From Fimbriimonas ginsengisoli Gsoil 348 (GTDB taxonomy: Bacteria > Armatimonadota > Fimbriimonadia > Fimbriimonadales > Fimbriimonadaceae): 64,000 nt of DNA. The stretch lies in the NCBI GenBank assembly GCA_945881865.1, contig CAMCVK010000003.1, positions 186,001 through 250,000 of the forward strand. The letters run 5' to 3'. Both the position numbers and the translations under genes were made by a program. Within the stretch, counting starts at the first letter, position 1; every line of letters starts with the position of its first letter. Shown here piece by piece: positions 15,283-24,142 of the stretch. The notes under the pieces are model-generated. The model saw nothing but the letters and a program-made list of their open reading frames with translations. It had not been told where the DNA came from and did not search any database.

Positions 15283-17112
15283 ATGAGCGAAGTCAAAATT
15301 AAGCCACTAGGGAAAGTCATTGCCCTCATTTTGGTTGCCGGGCTGGGCTTTGGAGCCTATAACTTGGCGACACGGGGCGGGCTTGGCGGCCTCATGCCGG
15401 CGGCACCGGTACGCGAGTCGAACGTACCCATCAAGGCAGATCTGCCGCAGATCAACAACCAGCCCGTCCCGACATCGGTGAAGGATTTGACCCTTCCGAC
15501 TTCGGACAAATTTGAGGGCGATGGCCCGCGGGTGCGGTGGCTGCACTGGGCCTGGAACGCGCAGATGGGCGTGTTCTTCGCTAACGGTGGAAAGTCCACG
15601 ACCAAGGGTTCTTTGATGGCCGAGCGCGGCGTCGCGATTGACTTCACGCGGCAGGATGACGTCTCGAAGATGCAAGAGTCGCTCGTGGACTTCGCCACCG
15701 AGCTAAGCCGCGGTAACAAGCAACCAACGCGCGGAGCCCACTTCGTGACCATCATGGGCGACGGTTCGGCGGCGTTCCTCGCGGGACTCAACGAGACGCT
15801 GAGCAAGCTTGGTCCGGAGTACACGGCGAAAATCGTCGGCGCGATCGGCTTCTCTCGCGGTGAAGACAAGTTTATGGGACCCAAGAGCTGGGCCAGCAAT
15901 CCTGCCGCCAGCAAGGGCGGCGTGGTCTCTGGCTACCTGCGCGACGGCGACTGGAACATCGCCATGAAGTGGCTGGGCGACAACAGCATTAAGAACAACC
16001 CCGACGAAAAAACCTACGACCCCGACGCGCTGAACTGGGTAGCGGCGAACGACTATATCGACGCCGCCGAGAAGTACATCGCCGGCTACTCCGAAAGCCG
16101 ACCGGTCGTCAAGAACGGTAAGCGCACCGGCGAGACGAAGAAAATCACCGTGCAGGGTGTCGTCACCTGGACCCCGGGCGACGTGAACATCGCCGACAAG
16201 AAGGGCGGCCTTGTTTCCATCGTCTCGACGAAGGAGTACAACGCGCAGATGCCCTGCGTTGTCATTGGCATTGATAAGTGGATGCAAGAAAACAAAGACA
16301 CGGTGAGCAACATGCTCGACGCGGCCTTTGTTGGCGGGGATGCGGTTCGGTCGAGCTCGGCCGCACTTCGACGGGCCGCCGAAATTAGCGCCGACGCCTA
16401 CGGCGAGAAAGACGCCAGCTACTGGGAGCGATATTACAAGGGAACGGTGGAGAAGGACCGTACCGGCCAGCTAGTCGAGCTTGGCGGTTCTTCCGTGAAC
16501 AACCTCGCCGACAACATGCTGCTGTTTGGCCAGGTGAGCGGATCGGCAAACATCTTCGCCAGCGTCTACCGAATCTTTGGCGACATCGTTAAGGACCAGT
16601 ATCCAACTCTCCTGCCGACCTATCCAGCCGCCGAGAAGATTCTGGACATGCGCTACCTAAAGGCCGTGGCACAAACCCAAAAGTTTGCAGAGGCATCGCT
16701 TAAGGGAAGCGAAATGAGCGGTGCCCCAACCGCAAAAACTGCTGGGCCGAAGCGACAGATCAGCGCAAAGGTCTACAACATCGTGTTCGATACCGGTCGG
16801 GCAACCTTCCGGCCGCAATCGACCGCCGTGCTCGAGGGCCTAGTCCGCGACCTTTCGGTTTCGACGAACACGGCCGTTGAGATCAACGGGCACACCGACA
16901 ACGTCGGAAACCCGGCGTCGAACATGGCGCTTTCCGAGGCGCGCGCATTCGCTGTGAAGCAATGGCTCAACCGACGCGCCGCCAGGCTATTCCCGGATGG
17001 CCGCGTGCAGGTGGTTGCGTACGGCTCAACGAGACCTCTCGTACCCAACGGCTCGCCCGAGGGCCGAGCGAAAAATCGACGCGTCGAGATCAAGGTTAAG
17101 GCCGCCCAGTGA
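15283..17112 (+). CDS. Solute-binding domain fused to OmpA peptidoglycan-binding domain
   Basis: A 609-residue envelope protein. An N-terminal TM anchor or signal (about 9-28, VIALILVAGLGFGAYNLA) precedes a large domain (about 70-450). Its order of motifs resembles periplasmic binding proteins of the nitrate/taurine type: VRWLHWAWNAQMGVFFANGG, then IAMKWLGDNSIKNN, then the TYDPDALNWV block. The C-terminal ~110 residues are an OmpA/MotB domain (VYNIVFDTGRATFRPQS, INGHTDNVGN, LSEARAFAVKQWL, GRAKNRRVEIKV), which binds peptidoglycan. It is the first gene of a five-gene operon with an ABC permease and ATPase. A tethered solute-binding or sensor function is inferred; the ligand is unknown. ATG 15283 is preferred over an upstream TTG. 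Confidence 0.85.
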   Translation: MSEVKIKPLGKVIALILVAGLGFGAYNLATRGGLGGLMPAAPVRESNVPIKADLPQINNQPVPTSVKDLTLPTSDKFEGDGPRVRWLHWAWNAQMGVFFANGGKSTTKGSLMAERGVAIDFTRQDDVSKMQESLVDFATELSRGNKQPTRGAHFVTIMGDGSAAFLAGLNETLSKLGPEYTAKIVGAIGFSRGEDKFMGPKSWASNPAASKGGVVSGYLRDGDWNIAMKWLGDNSIKNNPDEKTYDPDALNWVAANDYIDAAEKYIAGYSESRPVVKNGKRTGETKKITVQGVVTWTPGDVNIADKKGGLVSIVSTKEYNAQMPCVVIGIDKWMQENKDTVSNMLDAAFVGGDAVRSSSAALRRAAEISADAYGEKDASYWERYYKGTVEKDRTGQLVELGGSSVNNLADNMLLFGQVSGSANIFASVYRIFGDIVKDQYPTLLPTYPAAEKILDMRYLKAVAQTQKFAEASLKGSEMSGAPTAKTAGPKRQISAKVYNIVFDTGRATFRPQSTAVLEGLVRDLSVSTNTAVEINGHTDNVGNPASNMALSEARAFAVKQWLNRRAARLFPDGRVQVVAYGSTRPLVPNGSPEGRAKNRRVEIKVKAAQ

Positions 17113-17921
17113 CCCCGGCCGGCAGTCGAAAGGCCGCCGGCCTTTTGCAAGCCTTTTCGCCGAACAAGATCCTCTCGCGTTCGGCGATGAACATCATTGT
17201 TGCCACGCAGGTCGTCGTGTTCCTCCTGATTTGGGCGTTCGCCTCGTTTAAGGTGCTCCCCAAGCCGGGCGAGGTCTTTGCTTCCATCGGCGATCTTTGG
17301 ACGAACCAGGGCCTTGGGCAAGAACTGCTTTCCAGCCTTTCGCTCAACTTTGAAGCGGTTTTGATTTCGGCGGTTCTCTCGATCGGGCTCGCCTATCTTA
17401 CGGTTTTGCCGTTCTTTCGACCGTTGGTGGCCGCTATCGGAAAGGGCCGATTCCTCAGCATGGCGGGTTTCACGCTGGTGTTCACGCTGTTGGTTGGCGG
17501 CGGTCATCCGCTAAAACTGTCTTTGCTGGTTTTCGCAATGACGGTGTTCTTCGTCACATCGATGGCCTCCGTTGTTGCCGAGATCCCGAAGGCCGACTTC
17601 GACTATGCCCGCACCCTACGAATGAAGGAGTGGCGCGTCGTGTGGGAGGTTGTGGTTCTTGGTACGGTCGATAAGGCTTTCGAAGTTCTGCGGCAAAACG
17701 CGGCGATCGGCTGGATGATGCTGACCATGGTGGAGGGCATTTACCGCGGTGAGGGCGGGATCGGCGCGCTGCTATTGAACCAGCAGAAGTTCTTCAAGAT
17801 GAGTGAGGTTTTTGGAATTCAGATCATCATCCTCATCGTCGGACTTTGCCAAGACCTGATCATCGGGGCATTACGCCGGTTCGTTTGCCCCTACGCTACG
17901 CTGACATTGGAGCGCAAGTAA
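17109..17921 (+). CDS. ABC transporter permease (nitrate/sulfonate type)
   Basis: A 270-residue inner-membrane permease with about six TM segments. The cytoplasmic coupling loop is recognisable as the EAA-like stretch DYARTLRMKEWRVVWEVVVLG. The C-terminal region KMSEVFGIQIIILIVGLCQDLIIGALRR matches the SsuC/TauC-type closing helices. It starts at a GTG overlapping the stop of the OmpA-fused gene (GTGA), which shows translational coupling. It presumably pairs with the ATPase encoded next (3-bp gap). Direction of transport is inferred to be import from the family. Confidence 0.82.
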   Translation: MTPAGSRKAAGLLQAFSPNKILSRSAMNIIVATQVVVFLLIWAFASFKVLPKPGEVFASIGDLWTNQGLGQELLSSLSLNFEAVLISAVLSIGLAYLTVLPFFRPLVAAIGKGRFLSMAGFTLVFTLLVGGGHPLKLSLLVFAMTVFFVTSMASVVAEIPKADFDYARTLRMKEWRVVWEVVVLGTVDKAFEVLRQNAAIGWMMLTMVEGIYRGEGGIGALLLNQQKFFKMSEVFGIQIIILIVGLCQDLIIGALRRFVCPYATLTLERK

Positions 17922-17924
17922 GTC

Positions 17925-18758
17925 ATGCTTCGCGAAAAAATCGCCTACGACGTTCGCGAGTGCCTGCTCTCGGTGAAGGGTGTGAACCTCAATCTTGGAG
18001 GAAGACCAATCCTGAGGGACGTCAACTTTGAGGTTCACAATCTTTACCGCCCGGGCATGCTTCAGGGCCAGGTCGTCGGCTTGCTTGGGCCGAGCGGAAT
18101 GGGGAAAACCCAGCTGTTTCGCATCCTTGCGGGCCTCAATCCTCCCGACTCCGGCCACGTCCTCATCGGCGACCCGCCGGTTCCGGTCGCTGCCGGGATG
18201 GTGGGCGTCGTTGCCCAACACTACCCACTGCTGCACCACCGGACCATTCTGGGAAATCTGGTTGTCGCGGGTCGACAAGCCGGCCAACCCGCAAAGGCCG
18301 CCGAGACAGAAGCGCAAAGGCTTCTGGAGGTTTTCGGCCTGAAGGAACAAGGGGAGAAGTATCCGGTTCAGCTCTCCGGCGGACAGCGGCAACGGGCCGC
18401 CATCGCCCAGCAATTCATGTGTAGCAACCAGCTGATGCTGATGGACGAGCCGTTTAGCGGCCTCGACCCGCTGGCGCTGGCCCGCATGTGTCAGTTCATC
18501 AAGGACATTGCGCAGACCGATGAACACAAAACTTTTGTCATCGTAACGCACGACATTGCGTCTGCCATCGAAGTGTGCGACACCCTGATGGTTCTGGGTC
18601 GAGATAAGGGGCCAGACGGCCACTTCATCCCGGGTGCAAAGATTCAACAAACCGTGGACCTCATCGCGCGGGGGCTGGCCTGGCACACCGGAATCTCGCG
18701 CACTCCCGAGTTTCACGCCGCCGTAAATGAAGTCAAAGATCTCTTCGCCCATCTCTAG
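17925..18758 (+). CDS. ABC transporter ATP-binding protein
   Basis: A 277-residue ABC ATPase. Walker A is GPSGMGKTQ (about 59-67), the Q-loop lies in VVAQHYPLL, the signature is LSGGQRQRAAIAQQ (about 150) and Walker B is LMLMDEPFSGLD, with the switch His in VTHD. It has a slightly unusual N-terminal insertion (VHNLYRPGMLQGQ) between strands. It would energise the permease encoded immediately upstream. Third gene of the operon. Confidence 0.93.
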   Translation: MLREKIAYDVRECLLSVKGVNLNLGGRPILRDVNFEVHNLYRPGMLQGQVVGLLGPSGMGKTQLFRILAGLNPPDSGHVLIGDPPVPVAAGMVGVVAQHYPLLHHRTILGNLVVAGRQAGQPAKAAETEAQRLLEVFGLKEQGEKYPVQLSGGQRQRAAIAQQFMCSNQLMLMDEPFSGLDPLALARMCQFIKDIAQTDEHKTFVIVTHDIASAIEVCDTLMVLGRDKGPDGHFIPGAKIQQTVDLIARGLAWHTGISRTPEFHAAVNEVKDLFAHL

Positions 18759-18791
18759 CCTGCGGCACGTCATAATTTGGGCCAACCTGCC

Positions 18792-19751
18792 GTGAAATTC
18801 GACCCATCGTTGCCGATCTACCGAAGCCTGAAGTACCGGCTTGGGGAGGCGTTCAAGGAAGGCCCGAACCTCGTGGCCCTGGCAGGTGCCGTTGCGATTT
18901 CCGCCGCTACGCTGAATCCATTGCCGCTCATCGTGGCGATGGTGGCCGAGGCCGCGTATTTGCTGTTCGTCCCCGACTCAAAATGGTACGAGCGTCGCTT
19001 GCAGGCGCGGTTCGACAACGAAGTTCAGGCACGCCGTCATAACCTGAAGGTCCAGGTTTTCCCCATCGTCCGCGCGCAGATCAAGCAAGAGTTTGGACGG
19101 CTAGAGCAGGTTCGCGGCCAAATCGAAGGTCAGTCCCGCGGGGAGGAGCCGTGGTTCCGCGAGGCACTGCGCAAGCTCGACTTCCTGATGGAAAAGTACT
19201 TGCAGTTCGCCCAGAAAGAGGCGCAGTTTGCCACGTACCTAGCTTCGGTTTATGGCGAGGTTTACGCGCAGCTTCCCGAGCAAGAGCGACGGAAGATGAT
19301 GCCGCCAATTCTGCTAAACACGGTTCCGCCAAAACGACGGGGCCGCGACGAAGAAGGGCCGAACGACCGCGACGTCATCAACCTGACTCCGGAATGGGTG
19401 GATGAGGTGACCGGTAGCATCGGCCAGTTCTATGAATATGAGCTCGAGCAACTAGCGATCTCCATCGAAGCCGAGACGGTGGTGCCCAACAAGAACCTGA
19501 TGGAGAAGCGGCAGCAGATCATCTCCCGCCGCCGCGACTTCATCGCGCGGGTAAGCCAAATCATGAGCAACCTTGGCCTCCAAATGCGGCTGATGTCCGA
19601 TACGTTTGGCCTCATCAACGACGAGATGCGCGCCCGTTCGCCGGAGCAAGTTCTTTCCGATATCGATGATGTTGTTCTGCAGGCGACCTCGCTTACCGAA
19701 GCGATTGATGAGATTACGCCGATGACCGAAGTGGTGGGGACGCTCGCCTAG
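18792..19751 (+). CDS. Membrane-anchored coiled-coil protein of the OmpA/ABC operon
   Basis: A 319-residue protein of unknown family. A hydrophobic hairpin near residues 23-58 (VALAGAVAISAATLNPLPLIVAMVAEAAYLLF, given as two helices) would insert in the membrane. The remaining ~260 residues are charged and helical, with coiled-coil character (for example the LQARFDNEVQARRHNLKV, LEQVRGQIEGQ and QIMSNLGLQMRLMS regions). The start is GTG 18792, or TTG 18777. It sits 33 bp after the ATPase and 10 bp before the last gene of the operon. Its constant companionship with the transporter would argue for a cytoplasmic scaffold or regulator; that is inference. Confidence 0.7.
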   Translation: MKFDPSLPIYRSLKYRLGEAFKEGPNLVALAGAVAISAATLNPLPLIVAMVAEAAYLLFVPDSKWYERRLQARFDNEVQARRHNLKVQVFPIVRAQIKQEFGRLEQVRGQIEGQSRGEEPWFREALRKLDFLMEKYLQFAQKEAQFATYLASVYGEVYAQLPEQERRKMMPPILLNTVPPKRRGRDEEGPNDRDVINLTPEWVDEVTGSIGQFYEYELEQLAISIEAETVVPNKNLMEKRQQIISRRRDFIARVSQIMSNLGLQMRLMSDTFGLINDEMRARSPEQVLSDIDDVVLQATSLTEAIDEITPMTEVVGTLA

Positions 19752-19761
19752 AGAGATAGCC

Positions 19762-20430
19762 ATGAGCATTAAGAATCTTCTTCGTAAAGCCGCCCAGTTG
19801 GTGGTTGAGTTGCCACCCGAACCAGAACCGGTTCCCGCGTCGGAACCGATTTTCCCCGCCGAAGTTGCGCCGCCGGTGCCGGTCGTGACAAAGTCGGTTG
19901 AGCAGATCGTTCGCGAAGCGCCGGGCCCGAACCTGGACCAGATCGTGGTGCCGCCGATCCCGGTCACGGCGCCCTCGGCTCCAGCCGGGCATGTGGATTT
20001 TTTGGCGGTTTACCAGAGCGCGGGTTTGGCTCCGGCGGCTTTCTCCGCCGAGCAAGCGTTTGACGTGATTGCCTCGTTGCCGCAGGAATTGCCCTTGGAG
20101 GCGCGCCGCGCGGCGGTTCACGCGACGATCTCGGCGATGGGCCGCGCGATGGGCGTGAACACCCAGGGCGTGATTGCCGACGCCGGGAGAAAGGTCGCCG
20201 CGCTGTCTGCCTATGAGGACATGCTGACGCACCAGACCGAGAGCTACGTCGCGACGATTCAGGCGAAGATCGCCGACTTGGAGGCGCAGATTGCCCTGCA
20301 TCGCGAAGATATCGAAACGACGCGGAACATGCTGGTCTCGGCGGTGCAGGCGTGCGACACGGAATCAGCCCGGCTGGACGACGTCCTGGAGTTCTTCACC
20401 CTGGACAGCCAACCGAGCCGAAACGCTTAG
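19762..20430 (+). CDS. Pro-rich/coiled-coil protein, last gene of the OmpA/ABC operon
   Basis: A 222-residue soluble protein. Residues ~15-78 are a proline- and valine-rich linker (LPPEPEPVPASEPIFPAEV and similar). A helical domain follows (about 78-150), then a C-terminal coiled coil (YVATIQAKIADLEAQIALHR and onward). I do not recognise the family. It has a GAGAG-like site upstream and ends the operon, 6 bp from the convergent neighbour. A flexible adaptor linking the membrane coiled-coil protein to a partner is a reasonable guess, not shown. Confidence 0.68.
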   Translation: MSIKNLLRKAAQLVVELPPEPEPVPASEPIFPAEVAPPVPVVTKSVEQIVREAPGPNLDQIVVPPIPVTAPSAPAGHVDFLAVYQSAGLAPAAFSAEQAFDVIASLPQELPLEARRAAVHATISAMGRAMGVNTQGVIADAGRKVAALSAYEDMLTHQTESYVATIQAKIADLEAQIALHREDIETTRNMLVSAVQACDTESARLDDVLEFFTLDSQPSRNA

Positions 20431-20436
20431 ATAAAG

Positions 20437-21279
20437 CTATTCTTTCGTGACGCTGAACAGCAGATAGTTTCGAATGATCTCGTTGCCGTTCTCGACGATT
20501 GCCTGGGAGTGTCGGTCGAAGCTCAGGCCCGATACATCGAGTCGCTCTCCGCTCTCGAGAAGGATCAACGCGTATGTTCCGGAGGCAAGCTTTGGCCGGG
20601 CCAGGGCCGTGTCTCCACCAAGATGAAACTCGTAGTCGCCGCTGAGAATTTTCTTGCTTTTGTTTTGCTTCAGAATCGACTTAAAAATGCCGACACCAAC
20701 TTTACTCAGCGGTGCAATGGCCGGATGAACCAGCCCCGCTAGGTTGAGTGTCCGAGTGATGTCCGTGTCCTCTAGCATCTCGAGCGCGGTCTTCGAGACC
20801 TCGCTCTCGGTTTTTGAAAACTCGACCGAGATCGGAAGGCTTTTCGCCCCGATTCGCAGCCCCTCGAATGGCTGGATGCCCGAAAACGCGAGCGTTGCGT
20901 CCGGGATCGCTCGAAACTGCCTCAGGTAACTAACATCGCTCGTGGCCCCGTCGTCGGTGTGCTCGGCCGTAACACGTAGGTTGAAGGCAAGAGTTCGGTT
21001 TCGATCCGTTAGTTGCGCGACGCGAATTCGGTCGAGAGTTAAGGTAACTGCCTGACTTGCGAGCGACGGATCTGGGGTGGCATCGGCAGCGTTGACGATG
21101 GAGAGGTCCGGCTGGATGAAATACGGCTGGGAGACGAACTCTTTTGGACGGCTGAACCATCCGAGATCTGGAAAAGCCCCTTCTCGCGCGTTTTCGCCGT
21201 CTTCCAACGCATCAACGGTCTCGTCCTCTTCAGGCGTGATCGCGAGGTCCCATTCAAGTTCTGTGTCAATCTGTAACAT
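20437..21279 (-). CDS. Hypothetical protein, third gene of metallopeptidase cassette
   Basis: A 280-residue soluble protein with no signal peptide. The first ~45 residues are very acidic (EEDETVDALEDGE and nearby). The rest alternates hydrophobic and polar residues, as in beta-rich folds (AVTLTLDRIRVAQL, TLAFNLRVTAEH, GTYALILLESGERLDVSGL). I do not recognise a family. It is separated by 12 bp from the metallopeptidase gene and shares its orientation, so they form an operon. ATG 21279 is used, with a TTG one codon earlier. Confidence 0.6.
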   Translation of the reverse strand: MLQIDTELEWDLAITPEEDETVDALEDGENAREGAFPDLGWFSRPKEFVSQPYFIQPDLSIVNAADATPDPSLASQAVTLTLDRIRVAQLTDRNRTLAFNLRVTAEHTDDGATSDVSYLRQFRAIPDATLAFSGIQPFEGLRIGAKSLPISVEFSKTESEVSKTALEMLEDTDITRTLNLAGLVHPAIAPLSKVGVGIFKSILKQNKSKKILSGDYEFHLGGDTALARPKLASGTYALILLESGERLDVSGLSFDRHSQAIVENGNEIIRNYLLFSVTKE

Positions 21280-21291
21280 CAAATCAGACTA

Positions 21292-22503
21292 TCAGGAATC
21301 CAGCGTTGATAACAACTGTTCTGAAGCGAGTTTATATGAGGAGGCATATTCGCTGGCGTTCTCGTGATTCACGGATGCCCATGCATGCTTTGTCTCTTCG
21401 ATCAGTTCAAGGCTGCGAGGAGACAGTTTCTTCTTTGCGTCTTTCCACCAATCATCTGCCACCTCATAGACCCTGTTCGCATTGGAGTAGACGTGAAAGT
21501 TAGTAACTATATGCAAAAATTCTGCGCTACAGTTATCCTCGAGCCATACGGTGGATCGGGCGTACTCAATTGCCTCCTCGGCAGTGAGGGACGGTTTTTT
21601 CATGCCGGTTTCTACCGCAAAATAATGGTCCTCGAACGATCGTGTTTGACGCCCCTGCCATTTGGCTTGTTGATGCGCCGGTATCGGGAGTGCAGTTTCA
21701 ATTAGATAATCAATCTTGGTCTGCGACGACGCCGTCGCATTCTTGACGGCAACCTCGAGACCGTCGCGTCCGCCCGAAACGATCGAAGAAACGAGGTCGA
21801 CCCTAACGTTCGTGTCAGGATAGTTATCATGCTTGGAGAGCATGTGCGCGTCCGCTAGGTGCTGAAAAGCGTTCGAATAAGAGGAGCCAAACACAAGCAC
21901 GGCCGTGAAGTCGCAGAACAATTCTACAATGCGTCTTTCACCTCTCAGCTGCACATAAGAGATCGGGTGAGAGATCCGGGGAAGCCGGATTAGATTCGGC
22001 TTCCGTGCCAACGCGTGACCAAGTTCATGCGCGAGGAGCGGGAAGATCAGTGGACAACCGCTTAGGTGGGCCGGCAATACGAGGGCACTGACTGCAGGAT
22101 CATCCGGAAAGAGCTTCATGTGGGAGGGGCTTATGCCCCAATCCGCGCTCAGCAAGACATCTAAGCCCAATTCTCCAAAAAGCTGTTGATACAAAAGCAC
22201 CGGAGGCTGCGGAAGCAACCAATCGTAGCGTGCGCGTCGAAGATATCCGATCGCCGTAAGGATCTCGTTAGCCGTCTTTGAACCCAGCTTGGCGACGCGG
22301 GTCTCCGCATCTTGGGGTGGAATTCGAGAAGCAGTTAACGACAGCTCCTTAACTTTCTGCTTCAGCTTCTGAATATCGGCGTCGCAACGAACGATAACCT
22401 GTAGCTGCGCTTCGGAAGCCGAACCGACAATGTCTTTTGATTTTTCGAAAACCGCTTCGAGATGGCTGAGTTGCGAAGCCCATCTTTGGGCAATCAAGGA
22501 CAT
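21292..22503 (-). CDS. HExxH metallopeptidase-like protein
   Basis: A 403-residue cytoplasmic protein, with no signal peptide or TM helix. The N-terminal ~95 residues contain a helical coiled-coil stretch (DADIQKLKQKVKELSL). The zinc motif is LLAHELGHALA, with His159, Glu160 and His163. About 30 residues later ELFCDFTAVLVFG offers Glu194 or Asp198 as third ligand, a gluzincin-like layout. The ~200-residue C-terminal part has no family I recognise. It is the middle of a three-gene operon of unknown proteins whose codon use is less GC-biased than the neighbourhood. Peptidase activity is inferred from the motif. Confidence 0.72.
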   Translation of the reverse strand: MSLIAQRWASQLSHLEAVFEKSKDIVGSASEAQLQVIVRCDADIQKLKQKVKELSLTASRIPPQDAETRVAKLGSKTANEILTAIGYLRRARYDWLLPQPPVLLYQQLFGELGLDVLLSADWGISPSHMKLFPDDPAVSALVLPAHLSGCPLIFPLLAHELGHALARKPNLIRLPRISHPISYVQLRGERRIVELFCDFTAVLVFGSSYSNAFQHLADAHMLSKHDNYPDTNVRVDLVSSIVSGGRDGLEVAVKNATASSQTKIDYLIETALPIPAHQQAKWQGRQTRSFEDHYFAVETGMKKPSLTAEEAIEYARSTVWLEDNCSAEFLHIVTNFHVYSNANRVYEVADDWWKDAKKKLSPRSLELIEETKHAWASVNHENASEYASSYKLASEQLLSTLDS

Positions 22504-22517
22504 TTCGGGAACTATAC

Positions 22518-22844
22518 CTAGCCCATTAGGTCTTCGCTGTCTGCCTGTGACGCAGCGTCAAAGATCGACATGCAGAGTGCGTAGTTCTCATCGGCCGAGA
22601 GCTGACCCGACCGCAATGCACTAGCAATTTTTTCTTCCTTTCGAACTAGCGTTCCGACGCCTCCATCACGAATGTTTCCGACTCCAATTTCCATTAGGGC
22701 GTCTCGGAATTTCAGGTCGTAGAAGCGAGTGGACTCTAGTCTGTCGGCAAGCTCGGCGATGTAATTCTTTGCCGCCGTGGCTGGCTCATAACATTGGAAC
22801 CCGGCCCGAAGGGCAAGTTCCATTAGTTCCGTACGAGAAATCAT
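22518..22844 (-). CDS. Small hypothetical protein, first gene of metallopeptidase cassette
   Basis: A 108-residue soluble, mostly helical protein (TELMELALRAGFQCYEPATA, NYIAELADRLESTR, EEKIASALRSGQL) ending in an acidic tail. It starts at ATG 22844 with AAGGA 7 nt upstream. Fourteen bp separate it from the metallopeptidase gene. I do not recognise it. A small protein preceding a cytoplasmic metallopeptidase could be an inhibitor, regulator or substrate adaptor, but nothing shows which. Confidence 0.62.
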   Translation of the reverse strand: MISRTELMELALRAGFQCYEPATAAKNYIAELADRLESTRFYDLKFRDALMEIGVGNIRDGGVGTLVRKEEKIASALRSGQLSADENYALCMSIFDAASQADSEDLMG

Positions 22845-22931
22845 TCGTTGTCCTTCGTGATACTTTGACGTGACTGTAACACCAAAGAGTTACGTTGCCC
22901 TTAACCTTACCTTAAAAACAAGTAAAATTAC

Positions 22932-22959
22932 GTGTCGTGAGATGGATTACTCACGACAC
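22932..22959 (-). terminator. Terminator of the trans-sulfuration gene
   Basis: GTGTCGTGAG (22932-22941) and CTCACGACAC (22950-22959) form a perfect 10-bp stem with an 8-nt loop. Reading on the minus strand the stem is followed by a T-rich stretch (ATTTTACTTGTTTTT). It lies 43 bp beyond the stop of the PLP enzyme gene and insulates the metallopeptidase cassette. Confidence 0.7.
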
Positions 22960-23002
22960 CTGAGCTGAGTTACGCTAATAAGACTTTATACCCAGTCGAC
23001 GT

Positions 23003-24136
23003 TCATCCGATGGCTTGACGGAGATCTTCGATGAGGTCTTCCGGGTCCTCGATGCCCACGCTGAGGCGGAGCATCGTTGGCGGGATGGCGCGGGCGAGGC
23101 GCTGCTCTTCCGTCATCGTTGCGTGCGACATCAGCGGCGGGTAGGCGACAAGACTCTCGACCCCACCCAAAGACTCGGCGAGCAAGAACACCTTCGTCGA
23201 TTCGGCGACGCGACGGGCATCCGCCACGGTCTCGAGCTCGAACGCCAGCATGCCGCCAAACCCCTTCATCTGTCGCGTGGCAGTCTGATGATCCGGATGC
23301 TCGGCGAGGCCCGGATAGTGCACCTTGGCCACCTTCGGATGCGCCAAAAGAAACTCCGCGACCGCTTGGGCGTTGGAGCAGTGCTGCTTCATCCGCACGG
23401 AAAGCGTCTTGACTCCGCGAAGCGAAAGCCAGCAATCGAACGGCGAGGGCGACGCGCCGATCGCCTTGTTCCACTCAAACAGCGCGTAGTTCAGCTCTTC
23501 CCGGTTCGTCACGGTCGCGCCACCGATAACGTCACTGTGGCCCGTGATGTACTTGGTGGTCGAGTGAACGACGATATCGACGCCAAGGTCAAGCGGATTT
23601 TGCAACGCGGGCGAGGCAAACGTGTTATCAAAAACGACAATCAGACCGTGCTTCTTCGCCTCGGCGGCAACGGCCGCGATGTCCGAAACCCGCAGATTTG
23701 GATTCGTCGGCGTTTCGAAGATCAGCATCTTCGAGTTCGGCTGGACGGCGTCGGCGATGGTGCCGGGGTGGTGCGCGCAAAACTCGCTGACCGAGATTCC
23801 CTGCCGGGGCAATACTTTTTCGCCAAGCCGGAAGGTTCCGCCGTAAATGTCGCCGGCCATCAGCAGGTGGTCGCCGTGCTGCAACAATGAGAAGCAAGCC
23901 GCAATGGCGGCCATTCCGCTGGAGTACAGCGTCCCGAACCGGCCATTCTCAAGCGAGGCGATGACCTCTTCGAGCATGATCCGGTTCGGGTTGGTACACC
24001 GGGTGTAGTCCACCGGAGGTATGTGGTCCAGGTCCTCCCAGGCAAACGTTGCCGACTGGTACAACGGCGGAATCACCGCGCGAAACTTCGGGTCTGGTTC
24101 TTGCCCCACGCGCAGGGCCTTCGTCGCAAAACGCAT
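23003..24136 (-). CDS. Trans-sulfuration PLP enzyme (cystathionine gamma-synthase/lyase family)
   Basis: A 377-residue fold-type I PLP enzyme of the Cys/Met metabolism family. It shows the phosphate-binding GMAAI region, YGGTFRL, the Asp that pairs with the pyridine N (VFDNTFASP) and the PLP lysine in HSTTKYITGHSDVIGG. The C-terminal SLGGVESLVAYPPLMSHA completes the active site. Such enzymes make or break cystathionine in methionine and cysteine metabolism. CGS, CGL and O-acetylhomoserine sulfhydrylase cannot be separated safely by eye. ATG 24136 is preferred because TATCAT lies exactly 6 nt upstream. Confidence 0.9.
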   Translation of the reverse strand: MRFATKALRVGQEPDPKFRAVIPPLYQSATFAWEDLDHIPPVDYTRCTNPNRIMLEEVIASLENGRFGTLYSSGMAAIAACFSLLQHGDHLLMAGDIYGGTFRLGEKVLPRQGISVSEFCAHHPGTIADAVQPNSKMLIFETPTNPNLRVSDIAAVAAEAKKHGLIVVFDNTFASPALQNPLDLGVDIVVHSTTKYITGHSDVIGGATVTNREELNYALFEWNKAIGASPSPFDCWLSLRGVKTLSVRMKQHCSNAQAVAEFLLAHPKVAKVHYPGLAEHPDHQTATRQMKGFGGMLAFELETVADARRVAESTKVFLLAESLGGVESLVAYPPLMSHATMTEEQRLARAIPPTMLRLSVGIEDPEDLIEDLRQAIG

Positions 24137-24142
24137 CCCTGC

